This document shows positions 20,587 to 27,598 of a stretch of DNA of 29,873 bases, piece after piece; the stretch's first letter is position 1, and each line of letters starts with the position of its first letter. Made by a program: the position numbers and the translations under genes. Under the pieces are notes generated by a model. The model saw only the letters and a program-made list of their open reading frames with translations, ran no database searches and was not told the origin of the DNA. This DNA comes from a virus: positions 1 through 29,873 of the IMG/VR virus record IMGVR_UViG_3300043427_002313, one strand, 5' to 3'.

Positions 20587-20726
20587 GGGTCGGTTCTTAA
20601 CCTTGGCGGAGAAGTAAAGGGGGACGGACCGGGGGTTCCAAGCACCCGCAGCGCCAAGCCATCAGCGCCACAAACAACATTTCCCCGGTCCGTCCTCGGT
20701 CCAAGGTGACGGCCTCCGGCAGGTCG
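20587..20726 (-). promoter_or_regulatory. Intergenic region after the large terminase gene
   Basis: This 140-bp gap between the large terminase stop and the gpW-like start has no gene. It holds a long stem-loop (20622-20695), a GGCGCTG direct repeat inside the loop and the CCAAGGTTAAGAACC box. It is the only sizeable gap among the packaging genes, so a packaging or transcription signal could lie here. No AT-rich -10 element is obvious. Confidence 0.5.
20622..20695 (-). ncRNA. Thirteen-base-pair stem-loop downstream of the large terminase gene
   Basis: GGACGGACCGGGG (from 20695-20683, minus strand) pairs perfectly with CCCCGGTCCGTCC (from 20634-20622), giving 13 bp with a 48-nt loop. Only short T-runs follow (CCCTTTACTTC), so it is a poor intrinsic terminator. 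It could be a transcription-attenuating structure, a processing site, or part of a packaging signal. Pairing is strong enough that chance is unlikely, but function is not shown. Confidence 0.5.
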
Positions 20727-22520
20727 TCAAGCATCCAAGGGCGCTTCCTCGCCGGCGCCGGACCGCCCGACGATGCCCCACCTGACGGCCACGAGCATGG
20801 CCATGATCTCGCAGTCCAGGGCGTGGTTGTCTTTCTTGCCAGCCGGCAGGACCCACATGGGCTTGCCCGACCTGCTGTCTCGGATACGCACCTCGGCGTT
20901 CAGCTGCTCGGCGTAGTCGGCCACCGCGTCCCGGGCGTACGTGTGCACCTTGCGCACCCGCAGGCCAGAGAGCAGGTCCTTGGCCGCCAAGGCGGAGAAG
21001 ATCAGGAGCCGCGCCCGGTTCGTCTGCCCTGGCACGACGATGGCCTGCACGTCGGAGTAGAAGCGCTTGGTCGTCTGGTTGCCCGACCCCTTTACAGTGA
21101 AGTCCTCGTTGCCCGAACCCTTGGAGCACTTCCAGCCCCTCTTGGCCGTCTCCGCGTAGACCAGTTGGGTCTGGTCGCCCGAGTCCACGAGCACCATGGC
21201 CCGGTGCACGTTCAGCGCCGCGACCATCTTGTCGAGCTCGCCCCAGGTATCGACCTTGGCAAAGGCCATCAGACGCGAGTGCCCGGTCACCGACCACCGC
21301 CGGCACACCAGATAAAAGTGCCCACGCTGGCAGTCGATGCCCACTGTCCGCATCGGGACCGACCCGGCCGGCGCATCCTTGCGGGCCACCACCTTGGCCT
21401 TGGGGGTGATCATGGCCTCGTCTTCCCAGTCGTCCCCGAGGGAGTAGTCGCTGGCCGTGGCCGCCGTCACCATCGTGCCGCCGTCGTCGCTCCAGGGCAG
21501 GGCGAGGTACTTCTGCTTGAATATCTGACGCCCGCTCTCGTCGCCGTAGTTGTCGCTGGCCTCCTTGGCCTTGAGCATGTCCACGCTGAGGGAGCCCCAG
21601 CTCGTCGAGGCAAGGGCGTTCACGTGCAGGCCCACATACCCCTTCTTCTGCGCCACGCCCATGGGCACGAACTCCCCTTCGGCGTTACACTTGTTCCGCG
21701 TCTCGTTGGTGTCGGCCAGTCTTGTGCCGCACTTCGCGCACTCGTACGTCGTGCCCTCCTCAACCTTGCGATGGTCCCAGCCCGTGTCCGTCCGGGCCGC
21801 TTCTGGGAAGCGGATTAAGCTCCAGTCGTATGCCTGCAGATGCCCGCAGCACGGCGCCTTGAAATGCCATTCGCGGCGGTCAGTCATCTCGACCAGGTTG
21901 TGGAAGTCGTCCCCCACTAGACCGGGCTGGCTCGCGTACAGTTTCTTGCTCGTCCACTCGTACGCTTTTGTGCGGGCCATGGACTCGCCCACCGCCCCGC
22001 GTGGCCACTTCCAGATCTCATCGCCGAACACGTACCGCGTCGAGATGCGCTGCAGGTCCTTCTCCGTCGATGCGCTGTTGTTGTAGACGATGGTCCCGTC
22101 CGCAAAGTCGATGGTGTCGCTCTTGGCGTTGTCGTGCACGCTCAGGTGATTACGCACCGCCGGCACGACGTTGAAGATGGGCCGCAGGTAACGCAGGGTG
22201 AAGTCCTTCGCGTTCTCTTGGTTATCCATGTAGATGACCATGTTGCCGCGATCGTTGGCCATCAGGTAGGTCGCCGCCAAGCGCATCGTCAGGGTCTTGC
22301 CGCATTGGATCGCCCAGGGCATGGCAAGCACTCGCGTCGAAGGCTCGAGGAAGATGCGCAGCGCATGCCCGACCCACGGCCAGCGGTCCGGCCTGTACCC
22401 GCCCTTGAACGGCGAGTCGGGAATGTGCGTCACGTTGCGGGCGCACCACGCCACCGGGTCGGCGTTGTCGGGCGGCGTCAACGTCTGTCGGCCGATGGCC
22501 AGCAGGTCCGACCTGTTCAC
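20727..22520 (-). CDS. Terminase large subunit, lambda GpA family
   Basis: The 597-residue protein cuts concatemeric phage DNA and powers its packaging. The ATPase part has a P-loop variant MPWAIQCGKT at about 67-76 and Walker B RYVFGDE at 162-168. A zinc ribbon follows, with APCCGH near 222 and YECAKCG near 259. The nuclease has Asp396 in GIDCQRGHF and Asp564/Asp569 in DNHALD. The start is GTG at 22518-22520, which overlaps the small terminase TGA (GTGA). A longer in-frame form lies over that gene. GpA-type terminases act at cos sites, so a cohesive-end genome is expected. Confidence 0.9.
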   Translation of the reverse strand: MNRSDLLAIGRQTLTPPDNADPVAWCARNVTHIPDSPFKGGYRPDRWPWVGHALRIFLEPSTRVLAMPWAIQCGKTLTMRLAATYLMANDRGNMVIYMDNQENAKDFTLRYLRPIFNVVPAVRNHLSVHDNAKSDTIDFADGTIVYNNSASTEKDLQRISTRYVFGDEIWKWPRGAVGESMARTKAYEWTSKKLYASQPGLVGDDFHNLVEMTDRREWHFKAPCCGHLQAYDWSLIRFPEAARTDTGWDHRKVEEGTTYECAKCGTRLADTNETRNKCNAEGEFVPMGVAQKKGYVGLHVNALASTSWGSLSVDMLKAKEASDNYGDESGRQIFKQKYLALPWSDDGGTMVTAATASDYSLGDDWEDEAMITPKAKVVARKDAPAGSVPMRTVGIDCQRGHFYLVCRRWSVTGHSRLMAFAKVDTWGELDKMVAALNVHRAMVLVDSGDQTQLVYAETAKRGWKCSKGSGNEDFTVKGSGNQTTKRFYSDVQAIVVPGQTNRARLLIFSALAAKDLLSGLRVRKVHTYARDAVADYAEQLNAEVRIRDSRSGKPMWVLPAGKKDNHALDCEIMAMLVAVRWGIVGRSGAGEEAPLDA

Positions 22521-23074
22521 TTCGTCGCGGCCTCCAGCGCCTTCGACAGATCTGCCCGGGCGGAGCGTGCCCACTCACGCAGGGCCGCGTGCGCCGTCGG
22601 CGGGTCGTTCGGGTTCGCCTTGTCGCCGGCCTCGACGTCCAGCTTGTCGAACTTGGCAAGCACTTCGCCCATCAGCTCGACCATGGCCTGCCTTGCGTCG
22701 TCGGCCTTGATGTAGTCACGGGCCAGCAGGGCACGGCGCTCCTGCTCCTCCTCAAGGAATAAGAGAGATTTCAGACTCTGGTTATACGCGGTCTGGTACT
22801 TGCCCTGGTTCGGGTCGCCCGTTTCCATGGCCGCTTCCCAAACGCCGCGAGCCCGACCAACCAGCCCCCGGTGCTCCTCGATCGTGTCGGCCAGTGAGCC
22901 GTCGTCTAGCTCTGGCACCTTGGCCTTCGGTGCTCCACGCCGGCGGGCGGCGGCCTTCTCGTCACGCCAGGCTTGCGCCGCTTCCAGCGAAGTGTCGGGC
23001 ATGCCGTCCTTGATCAGGATGCTGACGCGCTGCGCAGTCACGCCGAGCCCGGCGGCCAAGTCTTTGAGCTTCAT
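22517..23074 (-). CDS. Terminase small subunit, Nu1-like
   Basis: The 185-residue protein likely recognises the packaging site and brings the large terminase to it. The N-terminus has a MerR/Nu1-type helix-turn-helix (LKDLAAGLGVTAQRVSILI, KDGMPDTSLEAAQAW), a known feature of Nu1 proteins. A helical middle and a C-terminal helix, which should contact the large subunit, follow. Length is close to lambda Nu1 (181). The ATG at 23074 overlaps the upstream TGA as ATGA, and its stop forms a GTGA with the large terminase. Assignment rests on HTH, length and context together. Confidence 0.82.
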   Translation of the reverse strand: MKLKDLAAGLGVTAQRVSILIKDGMPDTSLEAAQAWRDEKAAARRRGAPKAKVPELDDGSLADTIEEHRGLVGRARGVWEAAMETGDPNQGKYQTAYNQSLKSLLFLEEEQERRALLARDYIKADDARQAMVELMGEVLAKFDKLDVEAGDKANPNDPPTAHAALREWARSARADLSKALEAATK

Positions 23075-23721
23075 TTGCGGGGGTTCTTCCTAAATCCAAG
23101 GTTTTTGCACTTCCTGCTCTTTAAAAAAGAGGGGGGTGCTGGCGCCACGCGGCTCCCGGGGGGGGTCAAAAGAGATGCCTTTGGGGGGGGTATGGGGGTC
23201 TTTCCACGGGCCTGCTCAGTGAACGCCGCGTCTGTCAGGCCGTCCAGCTGCGCATCAATGCTCTGACGGCGGCGCCTCTCGACCCGGGCCAACATCCTTC
23301 GCGCCAGATAACTGATGGCCTGTTTGGTTACGCCGAACATCTCGCCGATCTCCTTGCCGGACCGATGCCCGGGCGCACGCAGTACCAGGCGCATCAGCTC
23401 CCAGTGCCGGCGCACCTTCGGGTCGTCAGTGTAGCCAAGCATGTCCACCACGTCGGCGACGATGCGGGCCACTTCCTCCCTGGTCATGTAGCTCTCCGTC
23501 TCCTCGTGCTCTTCGACGTTGGCCGTGCTCCATGCCTTGCTCGACTCGTAGATCGGGAAGACGTGGTCTTGCACGCGGGCCTCGGAGTAAGGGCCGGCGT
23601 TCATCTCGCGCATGCGCTCCTGCTGCGCCTTGGGCAACGAGCGGAACCATGCGTCGTAACGCTTGGCGTGTGCCCGGTCTTCCTTAGTGACCTGCCTATC
23701 GAAACCCTTGAGGTCGGGCAT
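23071..23721 (-). CDS. Sigma-region-4-like HTH protein before the packaging genes
   Basis: The 216-residue protein has a region-4-like HTH at about 121-148 (SGKEIGEMFGVTKQAISYLA), like sigma factors, which bind the -35 element. The rest is charged helix (RREEVARIVADVVDMLGYTD) and a Pro-rich, basic C-terminus. It lacks the -10-binding region 2, so it is not a full sigma factor. It may be a transcription activator, a late-gene regulator or a packaging-site binding protein. The ATG at 23721 overlaps the upstream TGA by one base (TGATG). Three G-runs in its coding strand region 23131-23190 could cause slippage. Confidence 0.66.
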   Translation of the reverse strand: MPDLKGFDRQVTKEDRAHAKRYDAWFRSLPKAQQERMREMNAGPYSEARVQDHVFPIYESSKAWSTANVEEHEETESYMTREEVARIVADVVDMLGYTDDPKVRRHWELMRLVLRAPGHRSGKEIGEMFGVTKQAISYLARRMLARVERRRRQSIDAQLDGLTDAAFTEQARGKTPIPPPKASLLTPPGSRVAPAPPSFLKSRKCKNLGFRKNPRK

Positions 23722-23984
23722 CAGTCGAGGCAGGGCCCCTCCTCATCGTCCATCCATGCCTCGAGGAACACGCCGTCCCACTCGCAGGTGAACTTCTCCC
23801 CGTCCACGTGGACCAGCATGCCCTTGCGCTCGTTGGTCGTCCGCTCCTCCTGCACGCCATAACGCGACAGGCCAGCGTCCCCGACCTTCTGCACGTTCAC
23901 GATGTCCACGACCTCGACGGCCGAGACGAAAGACGTGTCAACGTACAGCTCACCGCCAGAGGCGAGGTCGAGGATGTAGCGCAT
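23721..23984 (-). CDS. Hypothetical acidic protein
   Basis: This 87-residue protein is not recognised. It is beta-like with hydrophobic runs (YVDTSFVSAVEVVDIVNVQK, FTCEWDGVFLEAWMDDEE) and an acidic end, and has two Cys residues. There is no membrane segment. Position before the regulator-like gene gives little. The ATG at 23984 follows ACTAG, and the stop overlaps the next ATG (TGATG). Confidence 0.68.
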   Translation of the reverse strand: MRYILDLASGGELYVDTSFVSAVEVVDIVNVQKVGDAGLSRYGVQEERTTNERKGMLVHVDGEKFTCEWDGVFLEAWMDDEEGPCLD

Positions 23985-24033
23985 CTAGTCAAACAACGTA
24001 TGACCAGGCGCTGGTTCGGGAAGCACTAAATTA

Positions 24034-24372
24034 TTACACCACCGGGAAGACGTGGCAGTGGTTTACCCAGACGTCGGCCTTGTAGTCGTATGCCATCAGG
24101 TCGTGGCGGCGCAAGCGGTTGAAGAAGCTCTTGGGGTTGCCGCGGTAGATGCCGTCGATGTAGGCCAGCACCTGGTCAGTGGTCAGGGCCGCCGGCAGAT
24201 CGGAGAGCCGGGCGACTAGGGCCGCGTGGTTGGCGTGGCGTTGGGCCGCCGCCTTGGCCGTGGCCTTGCGCCTAGCCGCCTCCATGCGCTCGGGCTTCTC
24301 TCGCCAAAGTTTTTGCCTAAGCCGCGTTAGCTCGAGACGGCGCAGTACTTTCTCGGGGATGTTTTTTCTCAT
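24034..24372 (-). CDS. Hypothetical basic DNA-binding-like protein
   Basis: This 112-residue protein is not recognised. The first 60 residues are a very basic helix (KNIPEKVLRRLELTRLRQKL, KATAKAAAQRHANHAAL). The second half has a helix-turn-helix-like stretch (TTDQVLAYIDGIYRGNPKSF) ending in a beta end, so nucleic-acid binding is likely. The ATG at 24372 is decided by AGGGAGG eight bases upstream, the best Shine-Dalgarno in the genome. The in-frame extension upstream was rejected. It is the first gene after the structured intergenic region 24373-24579. Confidence 0.7.
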   Translation of the reverse strand: MRKNIPEKVLRRLELTRLRQKLWREKPERMEAARRKATAKAAAQRHANHAALVARLSDLPAALTTDQVLAYIDGIYRGNPKSFFNRLRRHDLMAYDYKADVWVNHCHVFPVV

Positions 24373-24579
24373 ACCCTGGCCCTCCCTAGGTTCGGGTGTT
24401 TCCCCCCAAGGGTATCGACGAGCGTCCCCCGTAAGGGGGTATAAGCGTAGTCGCATACCCTACCTATCGAGAGATAGGACGGAAGTAGTGACGGAAGTAT
24501 GCCGTGGCAATGGGCTTGCATAGGATGGGCTGGAAGGCGTTTTAAGGTGGGGGTGGGGGTGGGGTGGCTGTCCTCACCC
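24373..24579 (-). promoter_or_regulatory. Structured intergenic region downstream of the primase-helicase
   Basis: This 207-bp gap holds no gene. On the minus strand it has an ACTTCCGTC direct repeat, the hairpin CCTATC-TCTC-GATAGG, an imperfect inverted repeat GGGTATGCG/CGCTTATACCC, and CCCCC-TTAC-GGGGG. At its far end is a G-rich run on the plus strand (24546-24567). An AGGGAGG ribosome-binding site precedes the next ATG. It may contain the late promoter, replication origin or packaging site, but no good -35/-10 pair is visible. Confidence 0.55.
24546..24567 (+). other. G-quadruplex-capable run
   Basis: The plus strand has four or more G-tracts separated by single T residues in 22 bases, fitting the usual G-quadruplex pattern of four or more runs with short loops. 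The opposite, transcribed-sense strand is C-rich. It lies just after the primase-helicase stop, where it could slow a fork or polymerase. Confidence 0.6.
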
Positions 24580-26493
24580 TCAGCGGATGTAATCCCCGCT
24601 CCTAGACCCCTTGGCGGGGCTGGAAACGGCCTTCGGCTGACTGACTAGGCTGTCCCCTAGGGCGTAGACCCATCGGAGGGTGCCCGGCTGGCTGGAATGG
24701 CTCAGTTTGACGTACGGGACGAACTTGCCGTCCGAGTTACGGAGCCCGGTCCGGGACTGGCGCTTGGAGAAGCCGAAGCGGAAGGTGGCGGCCTCTTCGC
24801 CTTCCTCGGCCTTAGCGCGGAACAAGAAGCCCGAGTCACGGGCAAAGTTGCACCACTCTGCCGCCCCCGCCCCGAGATAGGCGAGCTGCTGGGGTGGCAT
24901 GCTGTCGAGGTCGAGGTTGGCCACGGGCTTGTTCGTGTGGTGGTAGTATACCAGGGCCACGCCAGTGCGCTGGAGGAGCGGGAGGATCATGCCGCGAAGA
25001 AAGGCGGACGTTTCCTTCTGGTCGGCGATCTCGAAGTCCACGAAGGCGAGCAGGGGGTCCACGACGACAACGTCGGGCTTGTGGCGGTTGATGAGGGCCT
25101 CAAGCACCTCGACGAAAGCGGCGCCGCGTGCCTTGGTGTTGCGGACGATGGTCAGCTGCTCCTTTAGCCGTGCCTTCTCGCCCAGGGTAAAGTCACGGGT
25201 GGCGCCTTGAAGCATCTCGCTCATGTCTCCCCAATCGTTCTCCGCATTAATGAGCAGGATGCGGAGCGGGCGGACGGGCTGGAGGCCGAACAGGTGCAGG
25301 CCAAGCGCCCAGCTCGTACACATCTGCATGCACATGGTGCTCTTGCCCGTGCCGGCGAAGCCGACGATCTGCACGGCGTACCCTTTGCAGAGCCAACGGC
25401 GCTCACGGCCGACGAGCACGGTGGGGTCGGCCTTGGGGTCGAAAGCGTCCATGGCTTCGAGGTCGAAGACTTCGGTGCCTTCCTGCTGCTCGACGATGGC
25501 GTTGTCCTGCTGGCCCTTCCATGCGGTCCACGCGTCCCATGTGGGCAGGCCCTGGTTGATGTCGATGAGCGCCTGCTTGGCGTCACCACGATGGGCACCG
25601 GGCAGGCGGGTGAAGCGGCTGGGGTTCTTGTTCTGCTTGTCGGGCGGGCAGTCGGCGAAGAGCTCGTAGACGGCGGCCACGCGGGCGTCGTACTCGGCGC
25701 GGTCCTTGGCATCGACGCGAACCCACGCATGGACTGACTTGCCGCCCGAGTCCACGATGGCGGTGACGGGAAGATTGGAGCGGCGGATGCGGGCCAGTTG
25801 TTCGGCCTTGGTGCCAGTGTCCCATTCGAGCAGGACGTGGCGGTAGGCGCTCACGCTGGAGTCCTTGCCGTCGGCGTCGCTGACAGGGTTGATGCGGACG
25901 AAGGAGCCGGCTGGGCCGCCGTCGAGGGCGGGGTCGAGCCCGATCAGGTCGTTCCAGGCGTTGGCGGTCTTCACGATGCCTTTGCCGGCGGGGCGTCCTT
26001 TGCCGTCCTCGGCGAGGGTGGCGGGGGTCTCGATTTGCACCTGCTCCTCGGGACGGAAAACCGCGAAGAGGAAGTCGGAGAAGGTGAGGAAGTCGGCGGG
26101 GGCGGGTTCAGCTGCGGGCGTGGTGGGGGCGGGCAGGTCGGCCAGCGTGGCCTTGCGCGGGGCCTCGGTGGGCTTCTGCGGCGCTTTGACCGGGCGGGGA
26201 AGGGAAGGGGCAGGCTTGTCGCCGATGAGCCAGCCTCGGGGCTTGTCGTGCACGCGGCGGGTCGCTTCGCCGATCTTGCGCTGGAGGTCCTTCTCGGCCC
26301 AGGGCGGGGAGCACTTGCTGGCGTTGTACTCGCGGAGGAGGTCGAGGGCGGTGGACTCGTCGAAGGCGAACCCGTGGGCCAGCACAGTGGCGGCACGGAA
26401 GAGGGCGTCGTGGCCCTTCTGGCCTTCGATGGAGTCAGGAAGGTGGACAAGGTATTTCCTTGCCCGCTCGATAAGGTCGTCGGGGTTTTGCAT
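24580..26493 (-). CDS. Primase-helicase (prim-pol plus RepA-like helicase)
   Basis: The 637-residue protein probably opens and primes the phage origin. An N-terminal helical domain (about 5-85, including CSPPWAEKDLQRKIGEATRR) resembles PriCT. A prim-pol-like core has Glu223/Asp225 in LLEWD, SGGKSVHAW at 249-257 and RLPGAHR near 297-302. The C-terminal RepA/DnaB-like ATPase has P-loop GFAGTGKST at 378-386, Walker B DVVVVDP at 474-480 and a YYHHTN loop near 517. A Pro/Ala-rich linker joins them (about 95-135). No DNA polymerase was found, so host polymerase is likely used. The ATG at 26493 follows CGCAAGCC. Confidence 0.88.
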   Translation of the reverse strand: MQNPDDLIERARKYLVHLPDSIEGQKGHDALFRAATVLAHGFAFDESTALDLLREYNASKCSPPWAEKDLQRKIGEATRRVHDKPRGWLIGDKPAPSLPRPVKAPQKPTEAPRKATLADLPAPTTPAAEPAPADFLTFSDFLFAVFRPEEQVQIETPATLAEDGKGRPAGKGIVKTANAWNDLIGLDPALDGGPAGSFVRINPVSDADGKDSSVSAYRHVLLEWDTGTKAEQLARIRRSNLPVTAIVDSGGKSVHAWVRVDAKDRAEYDARVAAVYELFADCPPDKQNKNPSRFTRLPGAHRGDAKQALIDINQGLPTWDAWTAWKGQQDNAIVEQQEGTEVFDLEAMDAFDPKADPTVLVGRERRWLCKGYAVQIVGFAGTGKSTMCMQMCTSWALGLHLFGLQPVRPLRILLINAENDWGDMSEMLQGATRDFTLGEKARLKEQLTIVRNTKARGAAFVEVLEALINRHKPDVVVVDPLLAFVDFEIADQKETSAFLRGMILPLLQRTGVALVYYHHTNKPVANLDLDSMPPQQLAYLGAGAAEWCNFARDSGFLFRAKAEEGEEAATFRFGFSKRQSRTGLRNSDGKFVPYVKLSHSSQPGTLRWVYALGDSLVSQPKAVSSPAKGSRSGDYIR

Positions 26494-26554
26494 GGCTTGC
26501 GGGGGTGGGTATGGTCAGCGGGCGGGCTTCTGTCGAGCCTTCTTGCGTGAGCGA
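26494..26554 (-). promoter_or_regulatory. A/C-rich leader before the primase-helicase
   Basis: This 61-bp gap reads, near the ATG, ATACCCACCCCCGCAAGCC, with no Shine-Dalgarno sequence. It is the same C-rich leader style as at 6255, 6563 and 4863. No gene or hairpin was found in it. Confidence 0.5.
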
Positions 26555-27598
26555 CTAGGAAGGGTCAGCCAAGGGCAAGGCCAGCGAGTCGCTCAGCCTG
26601 GCCTGTATGGTGGCGGCATACTCGGGGGAGAGCTCGATGCCGATGAAGGATCGTCCAAGGCGCTTGCAGGCTACCCCCGTGCTTCCCGTGCCGGCAAAGG
26701 AGTCGAGCACAAGGGCCCCAGGGCGTGACGATGCTTTGATGATGTGGGCCAGAAGCTCTTGAGGCTTTTCGCAAGGGTGTTTTCCTTTGTAGTGCTGCAC
26801 GACGGGGAATGTCCAAACGTCGGTAAAGAACTCGCAAGGCTTGGCCGCGTCGAAAGGACGGCGCAGGTCCTCGTACTCACGGCGCAGGTCCTCGTACTCA
26901 CGGCGCAGGTCCTCGTACTCACGGCGCAGGCCATCGTACTCACGGCGCAGGCCATCGTTGCCGGCTCGATTGAAAATCTCCCGCATCTTGTGGTAGTGTT
27001 CTTTGGTTGGCAAAGCCCACTGAGATTGGCTGAAGTAATGGGAAGGGGTAGAGCATCCCATGGCTTTAATGATTTCCTTCGTGGTCAGGCCGGCGGCGTC
27101 TCGCTCTTTTACAAAGTAAGACCGCAAAGGCTCAAACAGGAAGCCCCGGAGCTCGTCGCACTTGGCCCGATACTTGCCCTCACGCTTGGCCATGTTGTCG
27201 GCTCCCTTTTTCTCGGCAAAGATGATGCGCTCGGTCTGAGGAAAGTAGGACCGCAAGTCTTCCCGGCACTGTCTGTTATGGATGCCGCTTGGCTTCATCC
27301 AAACAATGTGGTTTAAGACTTTGAACCTGGACGCGATCATCACCTCGACACGGCTGGCCATCTGAGGAGACGCGAAACAATACAGCGAGCCGTTGGGCTT
27401 CAAGACGCGTTCCCATTCGGCGGCGACCTTGTCCAGCCATCCGATAAACTCGGAAGCGACCTCCCACTGCCTGTCCCAGTCGTCGTCCTTAACCTTGAAA
27501 TAAGGCGGGTCGGTAAGTATGATGTCGACGCTGTTGGATGGCAGCGCGGCCATCTTCTCCAGGCAGTCGCCGTTGATTACTTGGTAAGTATTGCTCAT
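26555..27598 (-). CDS. Beta-type DNA amino-methyltransferase with heptad-repeat insert
   Basis: The 347-residue protein methylates adenine N6 or cytosine N4. The order is beta-class: the catalytic DPPY is at 30-33, and the SAM-binding FAGTG is at 301-305 in VLDSFAGTGSTGVACKRLG. Between them is an insert. Residues about 168-200 look like a small HTH (AGLTTKEIIKAMGCSTPSHY), followed by five copies of LRREYE/D (about 215-247), likely a coiled coil. This may serve as target recognition or dimer contact. The ATG at 27598 overlaps the upstream TGA (ATGA). It may protect DNA from host restriction or mark the phage genome. Confidence 0.87.
   Translation of the reverse strand: MSNTYQVINGDCLEKMAALPSNSVDIILTDPPYFKVKDDDWDRQWEVASEFIGWLDKVAAEWERVLKPNGSLYCFASPQMASRVEVMIASRFKVLNHIVWMKPSGIHNRQCREDLRSYFPQTERIIFAEKKGADNMAKREGKYRAKCDELRGFLFEPLRSYFVKERDAAGLTTKEIIKAMGCSTPSHYFSQSQWALPTKEHYHKMREIFNRAGNDGLRREYDGLRREYEDLRREYEDLRREYEDLRRPFDAAKPCEFFTDVWTFPVVQHYKGKHPCEKPQELLAHIIKASSRPGALVLDSFAGTGSTGVACKRLGRSFIGIELSPEYAATIQARLSDSLALPLADPS
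26860..26957 (-). repeat. Tandem 21-bp repeat coding a heptad coiled coil
   Basis: The unit on the plus strand is GGCGCAGGTCCTCGTACTCAC. Copies at 26860, 26881 and 26902 are identical. The copy at 26923 has GGCCATCG and a partial fifth follows at 26944. Each encodes LRREYE/D. Identity of the DNA and not just the protein indicates recent expansion. Confidence 0.92.

Noticed and set aside
23117-23131. CTCTTT/AAAGAG palindrome as a terminator
   Set aside because: It lies inside the coding region of the regulator-like gene and has an AT-only stem with no suitable U-run.
24406-24414. Plus-strand CCAAGGGTA in the intergenic region
   Set aside because: It is on the opposite strand to all genes and lacks a start codon nearby, so it was not counted with the structural gene boxes.
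26860-26957. CRISPR array
   Set aside because: The repeats have no spacers and encode a continuous heptad coiled coil in frame.
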